From assembly GCA_034669525.1 (NCBI GenBank), contig JAXDNH010000118.1, forward strand, positions 1 through 21,981: a stretch of DNA of 21,981 nucleotides. The letters run 5' to 3'. Below are positions 1 through 8,292 of this stretch, piece after piece (within the stretch, counting starts at the first letter, position 1; every line of letters starts with the position of its first letter). A program made the position numbers and the translations under genes. Source of the stretch: JAFASC01 sp034669525 (GTDB lineage: Bacteria; Pseudomonadota; Alphaproteobacteria; Rhizobiales; Beijerinckiaceae). A model generated the notes under the pieces. That model was not told the origin of the DNA. It searched no databases and was given only the letters and a program-made list of their open reading frames with translations.

Positions 1-524
1 TGAATATCGGAGACGTCGATATAGACGATTACTTCATCGATCTGCAGCCCCGCCCCCAGCAGATACGCCGTCTTCGCATAATAGATCGAAGGCGAATATG
101 AACCTACGCCGCCATTCAGAACATCCAGCTGCGGAAGGGCAGCGGCGAACTGGCCGACGAAGGAGTCTTCGTAGGAAAGGCCGATGGCTTCGGTGTAAGA
201 ATCTCCCAGGAAAAGCACGCGCTTGCGATCGGAGCGTAGCGGCACATCGCGCATCGTTGCATCCTTGAGGCCAAACGAGTTGGTAAAGATTGTCGCCCTC
301 GTGGTACCCCACTCGTCATCACCCGTGTAATTCGGCGCGAGCGTGTGTCCGTAGACCGGGCTGGCGATCCTGAACTTGCTCTTCGCAAAGGGCGGTCCAA
401 GCCATGGGTTTGCATCGGGCCAGATGATGTGCACGGCGAGTTCGAAGACGAGAAACAACGCCACGAAAACGGCGAGGTTCGCACCCACCACAAAGATAAT
501 GTTTCGGATTCGCTGTGAGTTCAT
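1..524 (-). CDS. SGNH/GDSL hydrolase-like membrane-anchored protein (partial, C-terminus beyond window)
   Basis: The minus frame stays open from an ATG at 524 to the window edge, giving 174 residues. A GGAAGG ribosome binding site lies just upstream of the ATG. Residues about 8-31 form one hydrophobic helix (an N-terminal anchor), followed by an extracytoplasmic region. The block-I nucleophile motif is LFLGDSYTEA, with Gly107-Asp108-Ser109. NGGVGSYSPS near 137-146 looks like the block-II glycine region. The catalytic Asp-His pair should lie in the missing C-terminal part. Members of this fold act as esterases or as acyl-transfer partners in polysaccharide O-acetylation. The acyltransferase and FkbM genes nearby fit a glycan role, but that is inference. 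Family assignment is good; the substrate is unknown. Confidence 0.75.
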   Translation of the reverse strand, partial: MNSQRIRNIIFVVGANLAVFVALFLVFELAVHIIWPDANPWLGPPFAKSKFRIASPVYGHTLAPNYTGDDEWGTTRATIFTNSFGLKDATMRDVPLRSDRKRVLFLGDSYTEAIGLSYEDSFVGQFAAALPQLDVLNGGVGSYSPSIYYAKTAYLLGAGLQIDEVIVYIDVSDI

Positions 525-665
525 CGGCCCTTCCGATGTGCGGCCCTGTTGCCGCATCCTGCTGCCTGGGAGCGGCTGCGCCGCCGAAGAGCGAGCGCCA
601 CCGTTTGCGTGTGAGGCCTAGATGTCATTATGGTCGCTGGCAAGGAGCCGCTAAGGAGAAGCGAG

Positions 666-1670
666 ATGAGCGCAATCCAGAATCGCCAAATCCTTCTTGC
701 CGAAGCGCCGAAGTCGAAGCTCGGCCCCCAGCATTTCAGGTTAACGGAAGGCGAGGTGCTAAAGCCTGCTGACGGCGAGGTGCTCGTTCGCGTGCGCCTG
801 ATTTCGCTCGATGCGGCGAACCGCGCCTGGATGCAGGGTGCCACCTATCGCTCCGCAGTGACCGCGGGAAGCGTGATGGCCGGCGGCGCCGTTGCGGAAG
901 TAATGGAATCGCGCGCTTCGAACTTGGCGCCGGGCGATCTCGTCTTCGGCGACACGGGCTGGCAGGAATATGCAGCCGTCCCGGCGAAAGCGCTCACCAA
1001 GCTGCCGAAAATCGAGGCGATGACGCATCTGATCAGCGTCTATGGCATTGCCGGGCTCACCGCCTATTTCGGTCTTCTCGATATCGGCAGGCCTAAAGCT
1101 GGCGAGACGATCGTTGTCTCAGCTGCGGCGGGCGCCGTCGGCTCCATCGTTGGCCAGATCGCCAAGATCAAAGGTTGCCGCGTCATTGGGATTGCGGGAG
1201 GAGCGGAGAAATGCGCTTGGCTGGCCAAAGAACTCGGCTTTGATGCGGCCGTCGATTACAAATCCGGCGCGCTGTTCAAGACGCTGAAAGCCGCGGCGCC
1301 GAACGGCATCGATGTCTATTTCGACAATGTCGGCGGAGACATTTTCGAAGCCTGCCTGGCGCAGATGAATGTGCGCGGCCGTATCGCCTGTTGCGGGGCC
1401 GTTTCGCAATATGACATGGCGCCGCCTTCAAGCGGGCCGCGTGGTGTGCCCGGTCTCATCGTGGTGAAGCGGCTGACTGTGCAGGGCTTCATCGTGACCG
1501 ATTTTTTCGATCAGCGGGATCGCGCGATCGCCGACCTTCAGTCCTGGGTGCAATCCGGCAAGCTCAAGGTGCAGGAGGATGTGATCGATGGATTGGAGAA
1601 CACGCCGCAAGCGCTGATCGGGCTCCTTGCCGGCGAGAATCGCGGCAAGCGCATGGTGCGGGTCAGATAG
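666..1670 (+). CDS. NADPH-dependent oxidoreductase, MDR superfamily (curcumin/prostaglandin reductase type)
   Basis: The product is 334 residues, the usual length for the zinc-free medium-chain reductases that reduce the C=C bond of alpha,beta-unsaturated ketones (CurA/YncB and leukotriene B4 12-hydroxydehydrogenase type). It has an N-terminal GroES-like domain and a Rossmann fold whose nucleotide-binding loop reads AAAGAVGS at 153-160. The family sequence YFDNVGG is also present. No zinc-ligand cysteine cluster is seen. I chose the ATG at 666 because TAAGGAG precedes it at good spacing; an in-frame ATG at 630 has no comparable site. The gene stands alone on the plus strand between two minus-strand genes. 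The physiological substrate cannot be read from the sequence. Confidence 0.88.
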   Translation: MSAIQNRQILLAEAPKSKLGPQHFRLTEGEVLKPADGEVLVRVRLISLDAANRAWMQGATYRSAVTAGSVMAGGAVAEVMESRASNLAPGDLVFGDTGWQEYAAVPAKALTKLPKIEAMTHLISVYGIAGLTAYFGLLDIGRPKAGETIVVSAAAGAVGSIVGQIAKIKGCRVIGIAGGAEKCAWLAKELGFDAAVDYKSGALFKTLKAAAPNGIDVYFDNVGGDIFEACLAQMNVRGRIACCGAVSQYDMAPPSSGPRGVPGLIVVKRLTVQGFIVTDFFDQRDRAIADLQSWVQSGKLKVQEDVIDGLENTPQALIGLLAGENRGKRMVRVR

Positions 1671-1728
1671 TTTCTGCGATTAGCTCAGAGCCGCAAGTCT
1701 CGCCGGACGAAGCATGGAAAGCGCTGAA

Positions 1729-2631
1729 CTAGCCCTTTCTTACCAAGGAGGAGACCTTCTTCAGCAAGGCTCCAGCGGCCGTCGAGACCGATCCACGCAA
1801 CGAGGTCCCGGCCTGGAGCTCTCTCGGGTCGGGCTGAACCTCACGAACATACGTTAGCTTCCCGGCATCGTCGGTCACGACGAGATCGTCCACGCAACCG
1901 TGCTTCAGCATGTTGTCCTGTATGAACACCTTCCTGTTCTCGAAGGTAACTCGAGTCAGAAGCTCGGGACCGGGCGATCGATAGGTGATGGCATAGACAA
2001 ACGCGAAGGTTTCAAGAAGCCATTCGAAAAAGGCAAGAGGCTTCTTGTTGTTCATGACCAGACTGAAGGAATTGAACTCGACGAATACCAGTGGCTTGTC
2101 GCGTTTGATCAGATCGAGAGCGGTGCGCACGATTACGGGCTCATGTCCTTCCACATCTATCTTGATGAAATCGACCCGATCAATTTTGTACCGCTCAAGT
2201 AAAGTTGCAAAAGTCATTGCTTCAACAAGCGCGCCGCCTTTCGGATCGATGTGGCCGTAGGCGGAATCCTCGGCGAATCGGACTTCTCCGTCCTGCTCGT
2301 CGATGGCCGCATTCACCGCAGAGGCATTTTTTATGCCGTTCGCTTTTATCGTGTTTTGCAAGGCGCGAAAGACAGCACGATTTGGCTCAACAGAGATGAT
2401 CTTACCGGACGTGCAATATTCCGAAATATAAAGCGTCATCAGCCCTATGTTGGCGCCGATATCCACACAGTTGAAATCGTCGCGAATATATCGTTGACAG
2501 AAGTGATTGAACGGCCACTCCCCCTCATCGCATAGCGTGCTGAAATAAAGATCGTCGGCAGAACTTCCGTAGATTGTTCGCTTTTTTCCGTTGAGGATCA
2601 GCTCGCGGCTTGGCGATTTCTCTTCCGGCAT
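1729..2631 (-). CDS. FkbM family SAM-dependent methyltransferase
   Basis: The product is 300 residues with the FkbM-type class I methyltransferase core. SAM-binding motif I is CVDIGANIG at 55-63, the acidic strand-2 end is VEPN near 81, and the family hallmark DVEGHE sits at 159-164. FkbM proteins O-methylate sugars or other small hydroxyl groups, often on surface glycans. The start is supported by an AAAGG site upstream. The DNA is AT-richer than its surroundings (the 60 bases at 2161-2220 are 40% GC), which suggests acquisition by transfer. It lies 81 bases or more downstream of the acyltransferase on the same strand and may be cotranscribed with it. The C-terminal 40 residues are not obviously part of the fold. 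The acceptor is unknown. Confidence 0.85.
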   Translation of the reverse strand: MPEEKSPSRELILNGKKRTIYGSSADDLYFSTLCDEGEWPFNHFCQRYIRDDFNCVDIGANIGLMTLYISEYCTSGKIISVEPNRAVFRALQNTIKANGIKNASAVNAAIDEQDGEVRFAEDSAYGHIDPKGGALVEAMTFATLLERYKIDRVDFIKIDVEGHEPVIVRTALDLIKRDKPLVFVEFNSFSLVMNNKKPLAFFEWLLETFAFVYAITYRSPGPELLTRVTFENRKVFIQDNMLKHGCVDDLVVTDDAGKLTYVREVQPDPRELQAGTSLRGSVSTAAGALLKKVSSLVRKG

Positions 2632-2712
2632 GATCTGCCTTTCAGCCTAACTCTGGAAGATCAGCAGGTATGGGAGCCGCACTTCAATGGACGTGCACCC
2701 GCTTGGCCCTTA

Positions 2713-3891
2713 CTAGCCTTGCAAAGCCGGCGAAGCGAGAGCCGGCACCTTGTCCCGTTTGCGCGATCCGAACCAGGCGTTCGCAAGGCGCTTGCCGAGC
2801 GCGATCATCGGCGTTTCGACGTACAGGTGCATTGTCCACGCGATGCCGATCACCAGGGCAAGGGCGACTGCAAACGCGGCTAAATAAGGCAGCCCGGCCG
2901 CCATCAGGAGCCGCATCGTCACGTACCCGACCAGCGGATGGATAACGTACAGCGAGTAGCTGATGTCGGCGAGGAAGCGGAAGGGGCGCGTCAAAGTGAT
3001 TCTGTTCCGCAAAGCATAGAGCGAGCCGAAGATGATCAGGCCCCACAGGTATGGCAAGTGCTGGCCGCCCTTTGGAATCGGCATCGCCAGAGCCGCCGCA
3101 TTATAGCAGCCAAACAGAAAAGCGACGCCGCCGATCACCTGCCAATTCGGAATGAGCTTGCGATAATGCGCATAAAAGAGGGAGCCCATGAGCATGTACA
3201 TCATGTGCATCGCATCCTCCCAGAACATGCGGGCGGAAAAGCGATAATGATCCCAGCAGGCCACATCGACATTGTTGCAGAACGCCGTTGCGTTCCAGAA
3301 CACGCCCACAACGGCAAGGCCGCAGAGCAGAAGGGGCAGCTGCGTTCCACGTCTAAGGGCCAGGTAAATGAGGGGCGCGAGCAGATAGAATTTCATCTCG
3401 ATCTGCAGGGTCCAGGCGACCGACAGGATGTCGAAGCGTCCGAAAAGGTTGGCGATAAGGAACGTATTGCTGAAGTAGTCGATGTGATCGTGAGTGACCG
3501 GCTTCGACCAAAAGCCACCCGAGACGAATGTCGCGCCAATGCCGAGCGCAAGAGCGACCCAATAGGTCGGAAATATCCGGAGAAAGCGCTTCAGCAGGTA
3601 GCCGCGCGTGGTGGTGCCCTCGAGAGACAGCGGAATGACGAAGCCGCTGATCAAGAAGAAAACCGCAACCCCCATCGATGGAAGATTGAACAGCTCAATC
3701 AGGTCGGTGGCGATCTGCGGCAGCACGACCTTCGCCGAAGGCTCACTCATTACTATGAGCGAAACCACGTCGGGAGCGGTCAAATAAAGGACGGTGAAAT
3801 GCCCGATAACAACAGCAAGAGCCGCAACGCCGCGCAGGAGATCCGCGAAGGCCAGCCGATTGGCTGAACCCGAGTTGACATGTGAAACCAA
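2713..3891 (-). CDS. acyltransferase family 3 integral membrane protein
   Basis: The product is about 392 residues with around ten hydrophobic segments, typical of family-3 membrane acyltransferases (OafA/NodX type) that move acyl groups onto surface sugars or lipids. Family marks seen are NRLAFADLLRGVAALAVV with GHF in the first helix (the conserved histidine), FFLISGFVIPLS, LKRFLRIFPTYW (the RxxRxxP region) and SYSLYVIHPL near the end. No ATG is available upstream. A TTG at 3891 has GGAGGGG about five bases before it and is my choice; a TTG at 3924, preceded by AGGGGA, would add 11 residues. A degraded second copy of this gene's 3' end lies at 20118-20221. The gene may be cotranscribed with the FkbM gene downstream. 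Confidence 0.87.
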   Translation of the reverse strand: MVSHVNSGSANRLAFADLLRGVAALAVVIGHFTVLYLTAPDVVSLIVMSEPSAKVVLPQIATDLIELFNLPSMGVAVFFLISGFVIPLSLEGTTTRGYLLKRFLRIFPTYWVALALGIGATFVSGGFWSKPVTHDHIDYFSNTFLIANLFGRFDILSVAWTLQIEMKFYLLAPLIYLALRRGTQLPLLLCGLAVVGVFWNATAFCNNVDVACWDHYRFSARMFWEDAMHMMYMLMGSLFYAHYRKLIPNWQVIGGVAFLFGCYNAAALAMPIPKGGQHLPYLWGLIIFGSLYALRNRITLTRPFRFLADISYSLYVIHPLVGYVTMRLLMAAGLPYLAAFAVALALVIGIAWTMHLYVETPMIALGKRLANAWFGSRKRDKVPALASPALQG

Positions 3892-4165
3892 CCACCCCTC
3901 CGCAGCCCTGTCGGCGCCGAACAAGTCCCCTGCTGATTATCCGGCGCAGCAGGCCCTGGGGCGGCAAACGTCGCCTGAGCTGCCGATCTCCGAGACGCGT
4001 GATATCTCGGACACGAGCGATTGCCGGTGCAGGTTGGAGGTCTCGTGCGAGCGCAGCCAACTGACGCTTCGACCCGAAAAGGCCGAGGCTTGAGCCTAGA
4101 TGTGGCGCGCAAAAATGGCCGAAATGGTCGGGAAATCCGGCGTCAGGGTGGTAGGCCGGAACCGA
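3892..4165. other. gene-poor stretch upstream of the acyltransferase
   Basis: I see no convincing gene here; open frames lack both ribosome binding sites and protein-like composition. It should hold the acyltransferase promoter on the minus strand. A short inverted repeat, CCGAGA (3990-3995) with TCTCGG (4005-4010), could be an operator or chance. Confidence 0.4.
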
Positions 4166-4252
4166 TCAGGCGAGGATGAACCCGATTGCCAATATGCCCA
4201 GCGCTGCCGTCACGGCGGCGGCCTGCAGACTGGTCTTGGCGACCTTTACCAT
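4166..4252 (-). CDS. candidate 28-residue single-pass membrane miniprotein
   Basis: An ATG at 4252 opens a 28-codon frame ending in TGA at 4166-4168. A GGGGAG ribosome binding site stands seven bases upstream. The peptide starts with a short basic stretch (MVKVAKTS) and then an almost unbroken hydrophobic run rich in Ala, Leu, Ile and Gly (AAAVTAALGILAIGFILA), enough for one membrane helix. The site, the positive-inside charge pattern and the isolated location favour a real small gene. No family is recognised and no function can be given. It could also be chance in a GC-rich intergenic region. Confidence 0.45.
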   Translation of the reverse strand: MVKVAKTSLQAAAVTAALGILAIGFILA

Positions 4253-4412
4253 GGCAAGCTCCCCAGCTTCGCAACGCACAATGAAACGCCCCGACTCAAC
4301 CTAAGTTCACCCAGGGTATCGCATAACTGCCTTGTGTCAGGTGTGGGACTGGTCACATTCGATTAAGGGCTTGGGCTCATCATCTGGGTTGCAGCATGCG
4401 CGCAGGATGAAA

Positions 4413-4796
4413 ATGCCGGAAGCCCGCCGATCGGAACGCCTGAAGAGCCTTTTGCGCGCTCGAATCGTCTTCAACAGCGGCAATTCGACCATCGAGTGCC
4501 TGATCCGGAACGTCTCGGCCCATGGAATGCGGCTGCAGCTTGCCGAGAGCCTCTCCGTCCCCGGCGAATTCGACCTCGACGTCCCGCATAAGGGCCGCAG
4601 CTACCGCACCCGCCTCGTCTGGCGCGGCGAGGGGATGATCGGCGTTGCTTTCGTGCCGCCGAACGCCGAGCCGGTCCGGGAAGACAGCGAGCTTAAGCGG
4701 CTGGAGCGGGAGAACGCCGAGCTGCGCGCCGAGCTGCGCCAGCTCAGGGAACGGCTCCAGGAACTCGGCCAGTTACCCTCGTTCGCGGCAGCCTAG
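4413..4796 (+). CDS. PilZ domain protein with C-terminal coiled coil
   Basis: The product is 127 residues. The PilZ c-di-GMP signature is present: RRSER (RxxxR) at 5-9 and NVSAHG ([D/N]xSxxG) at 33-38, followed by the beta-barrel core to about residue 82. Residues 92-121 form a heptad-like leucine-rich helix (LKRLERENAELRAEL, then LRERLQEL), a likely dimerising coiled coil. PilZ domains bind cyclic di-GMP to control motility, polysaccharide synthesis or transcription; both binding motifs look intact. I chose the ATG at 4413 because AGGA lies five bases upstream; an ATG at 4407 is an alternative. The gene is convergent with lolD, with only four bases between the stop codons. Confidence 0.85.
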   Translation: MPEARRSERLKSLLRARIVFNSGNSTIECLIRNVSAHGMRLQLAESLSVPGEFDLDVPHKGRSYRTRLVWRGEGMIGVAFVPPNAEPVREDSELKRLERENAELRAELRQLRERLQELGQLPSFAAA

Positions 4797-4800
4797 GTAG

Positions 4801-5484
4801 TCAGGTCAGCTCAATCACTTTGCCATCACGTAGCGTGACGCGGCGGTCCATCCGGGCCGCTAGCGCCATGTTGTGGGTCGCGACCAGCGCGCCTAACCGC
4901 GTGGCGCGGACGAGGGCCATCATGGCATCGAAGACGTGCTCCGCCGTGTGCGGATCAAGATTACCGGTTGGCTCGTCGGCCAAAAGAATGCGGGGAGCAT
5001 TGGCGACGGCCCGGGCGATCGCCACGCGCTGCTGCTCGCCGCCTGATAGCTCCGCAGGGCGATGCGTGCGCCGCGGCAAAAGACCAAGATAATCGAGAAG
5101 CTCCCCTGCCCTGCGCTGAGCTTCAGCGCGGCCGAGGCCCCGGATCAGCTGCGGCAAGATCACGTTCTCTTCCGCCGAAAATTCGGGAAGAAGGTGGTGG
5201 AACTGATAGACGAAGCCGATCGTCACGCGCCTGAGGGCCGTGCGGGCGTCGTCGGACATGTAAGCGGTCTTCTTCCCCTCGACGAAAATCTCGCCGCCGT
5301 CGGGCTTCTCCAGCAGGCCCGCGACGTGCAGTAGCGTCGACTTGCCGGCGCCTGAGGGCCCTACCAGCGCCACCGCTTCGCCCGGCCAGATCGCTATCTC
5401 TGCGCCGCAGAGGATGTCGAGTCGGACCTCGCCCTGTTGATAATGCCGCTCGACTTTCGAGAGCCTCAGAACCGGCGCGCTCAT
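4801..5484 (-). CDS. lolD: lipoprotein-releasing ABC transporter ATP-binding protein LolD
   Basis: The product is 227 residues, the usual LolD length. It is the cytoplasmic ATPase that powers release of outer-membrane lipoproteins from the inner membrane to the LolA chaperone. Motifs are Walker A GPSGAGKST (42-50), Q-loop Gln94, signature LSGGEQQRVA (146-155), Walker B ILLADE (166-171), D-loop GNLD and switch His204. The start at 5484 overlaps the lolC stop as ATGA, which indicates translational coupling. An in-frame upstream extension to 5529 would lie inside lolC and is rejected. MacB-type or FtsE ATPases are related, but the LolC-type partner settles the assignment. Confidence 0.93.
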   Translation of the reverse strand: MSAPVLRLSKVERHYQQGEVRLDILCGAEIAIWPGEAVALVGPSGAGKSTLLHVAGLLEKPDGGEIFVEGKKTAYMSDDARTALRRVTIGFVYQFHHLLPEFSAEENVILPQLIRGLGRAEAQRRAGELLDYLGLLPRRTHRPAELSGGEQQRVAIARAVANAPRILLADEPTGNLDPHTAEHVFDAMMALVRATRLGALVATHNMALAARMDRRVTLRDGKVIELT

Positions 5485-6785
5485 TCGTAGCGGAGCGCCT
5501 CGACCGGATCGATGCGCGCCGCGCGCCACGATGGATAGATGGTTGCGACGACCGTCAGAACGAGTGTGGTCAGGATGACAAGCGCGACATCGCGCGGATC
5601 GATCACCGAGGGAAGCCGCGACAGGAAGTAGAGTTCGGCCGGAAAGAGATTAGCGTGCAGCAGGCGGTTCAGTACGAGCCGTATCGTCTCGACGTTCTTC
5701 GCAACCAGCAGGCCAAGAAGAAAACCGACGGTCGTGCCGGCGATGCCGATCGATGCGCCATTCATGAGGAAAATGCGCATGACCGCGCCGCGCGTCGCGC
5801 CCATCGTGCGGAGAATCGCAATCGCCTTACCCTTATCCTTCACCAGCATGATCTGACCGGAGATCACGTTGAGAGCGGCGACGAGCACGATCAACGTCAG
5901 AATGATGAACATGACGTTGCGCTCGACATTGAGCGCATCGAAGAAGGTCTTGTTGCGCTGGCGCCAGTCCGTCATCAGCATCGGCCGCGGCATGACGTCA
6001 TCGATTTGGGCCCGGATGCTGTCAACCTGATCCGGATCGGAAATGAATGCTTCGACGACGCTCGCTTCATCGTCTTTGTTGAAGAAGCTCTGCGCGTCGG
6101 CAAGCGGCATGTAGACGAAGACGCCGTCGAATTCCGACATACCGATCTGAAAGATCGCCACGACCGGATAAGCTTTGATGCGCGGCGCGATACCGAACGG
6201 CGTGTTGGCGCCCTTTGCGGAGAGAAGGGTGATTGTATCGCCGACGCGGAGACTCAGGTTCTCTGCCATGCGTTGGCCGATGGCGACACCTGCGCCGGAA
6301 TCGAACCCCTCGAGCGTGCCGGCGCGGACATTCGCGGCGATGCCGGGCAGGTGTTTTAGGTCCGCCTCCCGCACACCGCGGAGCAGCGCGCCCGCTTGAT
6401 TGTAGGGGGAGGAGACCCCGGCGGCGCCTTCAAGCATGGGAATCGCGAGCGTCACGCCGGGCACGCCGGACATGCGCTTCACCACGTCCTTATAATCCGA
6501 AAAAGGCGGATCGGCCGCCTGCACAAAGAGATGGCCATTGATGCCGACAATCTTGTCGAGCAGCTCCTTGTGGAAGCCGTTCATCACCGACATCACGACA
6601 ATCAACGTGGCGACGCCGAGCGCGATTCCCAGAAACGACAGCGCCGCAATGACCGACACGAAGCCGCCGGAGCGCCGCGCGCGGAGATAGCGCCAGGCCA
6701 GCATCCACTCGAACGGCGCGAAGGGGCGCGTGCGCGTCGACTCAGTCTCGACCGGCACTTGCCGTACAGCGGCGCCGATGCTCAT
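5481..6785 (-). CDS. lolC: lipoprotein-releasing ABC transporter permease LolC/LolE
   Basis: The product is 434 residues, the inner-membrane permease of the Lol lipoprotein export system. The layout is classic: one N-terminal transmembrane helix (about 43-69, with the FLGIALGVATLIVVMSVMNGF-type sequence around it), a large periplasmic domain, then three helices, ending in YPSWRAARIDPVEALRYE. The ATG at 6785 lies seven bases after the proS stop; an ATG at 6821 would overlap proS and add 12 residues. Only one permease is encoded here, so either a second copy lies elsewhere or the protein works as a homodimer, as LolF-type permeases do. It is cotranscribed with proS upstream and lolD downstream. 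Confidence 0.92.
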   Translation of the reverse strand: MSIGAAVRQVPVETESTRTRPFAPFEWMLAWRYLRARRSGGFVSVIAALSFLGIALGVATLIVVMSVMNGFHKELLDKIVGINGHLFVQAADPPFSDYKDVVKRMSGVPGVTLAIPMLEGAAGVSSPYNQAGALLRGVREADLKHLPGIAANVRAGTLEGFDSGAGVAIGQRMAENLSLRVGDTITLLSAKGANTPFGIAPRIKAYPVVAIFQIGMSEFDGVFVYMPLADAQSFFNKDDEASVVEAFISDPDQVDSIRAQIDDVMPRPMLMTDWRQRNKTFFDALNVERNVMFIILTLIVLVAALNVISGQIMLVKDKGKAIAILRTMGATRGAVMRIFLMNGASIGIAGTTVGFLLGLLVAKNVETIRLVLNRLLHANLFPAELYFLSRLPSVIDPRDVALVILTTLVLTVVATIYPSWRAARIDPVEALRYE

Positions 6786-6792
6786 TGCAGCT

Positions 6793-8115
6793 TCATCCCA
6801 CGACAAGCCGAACGGCATCATCCGCCGAAAGCATCTGCCGCTCGCCGCTTCTGCGGTTCTTCACTTCGACTTTGCCATCCGCGAGCCCTTTGGGCCCGAT
6901 GATGATCTGCCAGGGCACGCCAATCAGGTCGAGCGTGGCGAATTTGGCGCCCGGCCGCTCGTCGCGGTCGTCGTAGAGCACCTCATGGCCGGCGCGTTGG
7001 AACTTCTCGTAGAGATCGGCGCAGGCGGCATCAGTCCGGGCGTCGGCAACCTTCAGATTGGCGATCCCGACATGGAACGGCGCGACCGATTCCGGCCAGA
7101 TGATGCCGTGCTCATCATGGCTCGCCTCGATGATCGCGGCGGCGAGCCGCGAGGGGCCGATCCCGTACGAGCCCATATGGACCGGGGTCTCCTTGCCGTC
7201 GGACCCGTTCACGACCGCGCGCATCGGCTCGGAATACTTGGTCCCGAAGTAAAAAATATGGCCGACCTCGATGCCGCGGGCCGAGACCCGCGCCTCGGCG
7301 GGCAGGGCCTCGAACTTGGCTGCCTCGTGCATTTCCGAGGTCGCGGCATAAAGCGAGGTCCATTTCGCCACCGTGGCCGCCAACGCTGCCTGGTCATCGA
7401 AGTCGACACTCTCCGGCGGCGCCTCGAAGCGGAGATAGTCGCGATGGCAGAACACCTCGCTCTCCCCGGTCTCGGCCAGGATGATGAATTCATGGCTCAA
7501 ATTGCCGCCGATCGGTCCGGACTCGGCGGCCATCGGGATCGCGGTCAGGCCCATCCGGGCGAAGGTGCGGAGATAGGCGACGAACATCTTGTTGTAGGAA
7601 TGTTCGGCGCTCTTCTCGTCGAAGTCGAAGGAATAGGCATCCTTCATCAGGAATTCGCGCGAGCGCATGACGCCGAAGCGCGGCCGCACCTCGTCGCGGA
7701 ACTTCCATTGTATATGATAGAGGTTGAGCGGCAGGTCCTTGTACGACCGTACATAAGCGCGGAAAATCTCGGTGATCATCTCCTCGTTGGTTGGGCCGAA
7801 CAGCATTTCGCGCTCGTGGCGATCGGTGATGCGCAGCATCTCCTTGCCGTAGGCCTCGTAGCGGTTCGATTCGCGCCAGAGTTCGGCCGATTGAATCGTC
7901 GGCATCAGAAGCTCGATCGCGCCGGCGCGGTCCTGTTCCTCGCGCACGATGTCGCTGATCTTCTTCAGCACCCGCAGGCCGAGCGGCAGCCAGGCATAAA
8001 TGCCGGCCGCCTCCTGCCGGATCATTCCGGCGCGGAGCATCAGGCGATGCGAGACGATCTCCGCCTCTTTCGGCGTCTCGCGCAGGATCGGCAGGAAGTA
8101 ACGGCTAAGACGCAT
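6793..8115 (-). CDS. proS: prolyl-tRNA synthetase, short (INS-less) bacterial type
   Basis: The product is 440 residues. It is a class II synthetase that charges tRNA-Pro in the cytoplasm. Visible motifs are the N-terminal MRLSRYFLPILRETPKEAE, GPTNEE (108-112), motif 2 around RFGVMRSREFLMKDAYSF (146-163) and motif 3 GSYGIGPSRL. E. coli ProS is about 570 residues because of an editing domain (INS) between motifs 2 and 3; here that region is short, so cis-editing of Ala-tRNA-Pro should be absent. The ATG at 8115 matches the family start; an upstream in-frame ATG at 8172 is rejected. It is the first gene of the proS-lolC-lolD unit. Confidence 0.95.
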   Translation of the reverse strand: MRLSRYFLPILRETPKEAEIVSHRLMLRAGMIRQEAAGIYAWLPLGLRVLKKISDIVREEQDRAGAIELLMPTIQSAELWRESNRYEAYGKEMLRITDRHEREMLFGPTNEEMITEIFRAYVRSYKDLPLNLYHIQWKFRDEVRPRFGVMRSREFLMKDAYSFDFDEKSAEHSYNKMFVAYLRTFARMGLTAIPMAAESGPIGGNLSHEFIILAETGESEVFCHRDYLRFEAPPESVDFDDQAALAATVAKWTSLYAATSEMHEAAKFEALPAEARVSARGIEVGHIFYFGTKYSEPMRAVVNGSDGKETPVHMGSYGIGPSRLAAAIIEASHDEHGIIWPESVAPFHVGIANLKVADARTDAACADLYEKFQRAGHEVLYDDRDERPGAKFATLDLIGVPWQIIIGPKGLADGKVEVKNRRSGERQMLSADDAVRLVVG

Positions 8116-8192
8116 CGGGTTTCCGGATGAGGCGAATCTATCGCCGCAGCTAACAAACGTAAGGCTCGCCAAAAGACAAGCTTCGCCCGGCG

Positions 8193-8220
8193 CTTATAAC
8201 GGGGGTATACTTTTGGGCAA
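8193..8220 (-). promoter_or_regulatory. candidate promoter for proS-lolC-lolD
   Basis: On the minus strand TTGCCC (8215-8220) and TATAAG (8193-8198) are separated by 16 bases, a fair sigma-70-like match about 80 bases before the proS start. It was found by eye, and the -35 element is imperfect. Confidence 0.35.
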
Positions 8221-8257
8221 TGCTGGCGAAATGTGCGTCAAACTGCACTGATTTCAC

Positions 8258-8286
8258 GTGACAAGAAGCTAATCCTCGACTACTTT
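8258..8286 (+). promoter_or_regulatory. candidate promoter for the plus-strand small RNA
   Basis: GTGACA (8258-8263) lies 17 bases before TACTTT (8281-8286). The -35 element is one base from consensus and the -10 element is weak. It would place transcription start near 8293. It is proposed mainly because a strong terminator downstream needs a promoter. Confidence 0.25.
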
Positions 8287-8292
8287 CACGGC

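Noticed and set aside
2938..3867. Plus-strand open frame opposite the acyltransferase
   Set aside because: Its product is highly charged with no recognisable domain, while the minus strand encodes a clear membrane acyltransferase.
3990..4010. Short inverted repeat CCGAGA/TCTCGG as an operator
   Set aside because: Six base pairs with a nine-base loop is within chance for this composition, and no regulator gene is nearby.
4100..4366. Plus-strand frame of 88 codons before the PilZ gene
   Set aside because: No ribosome binding site and no protein-like composition; it overlaps the better supported miniprotein on the minus strand.
6730..8130. Long plus-strand open frame opposite proS (466 codons)
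   Set aside because: It is the antisense of a well-supported gene, is His/Arg/Gly-rich with no family features, and arises from high GC at third codon positions.
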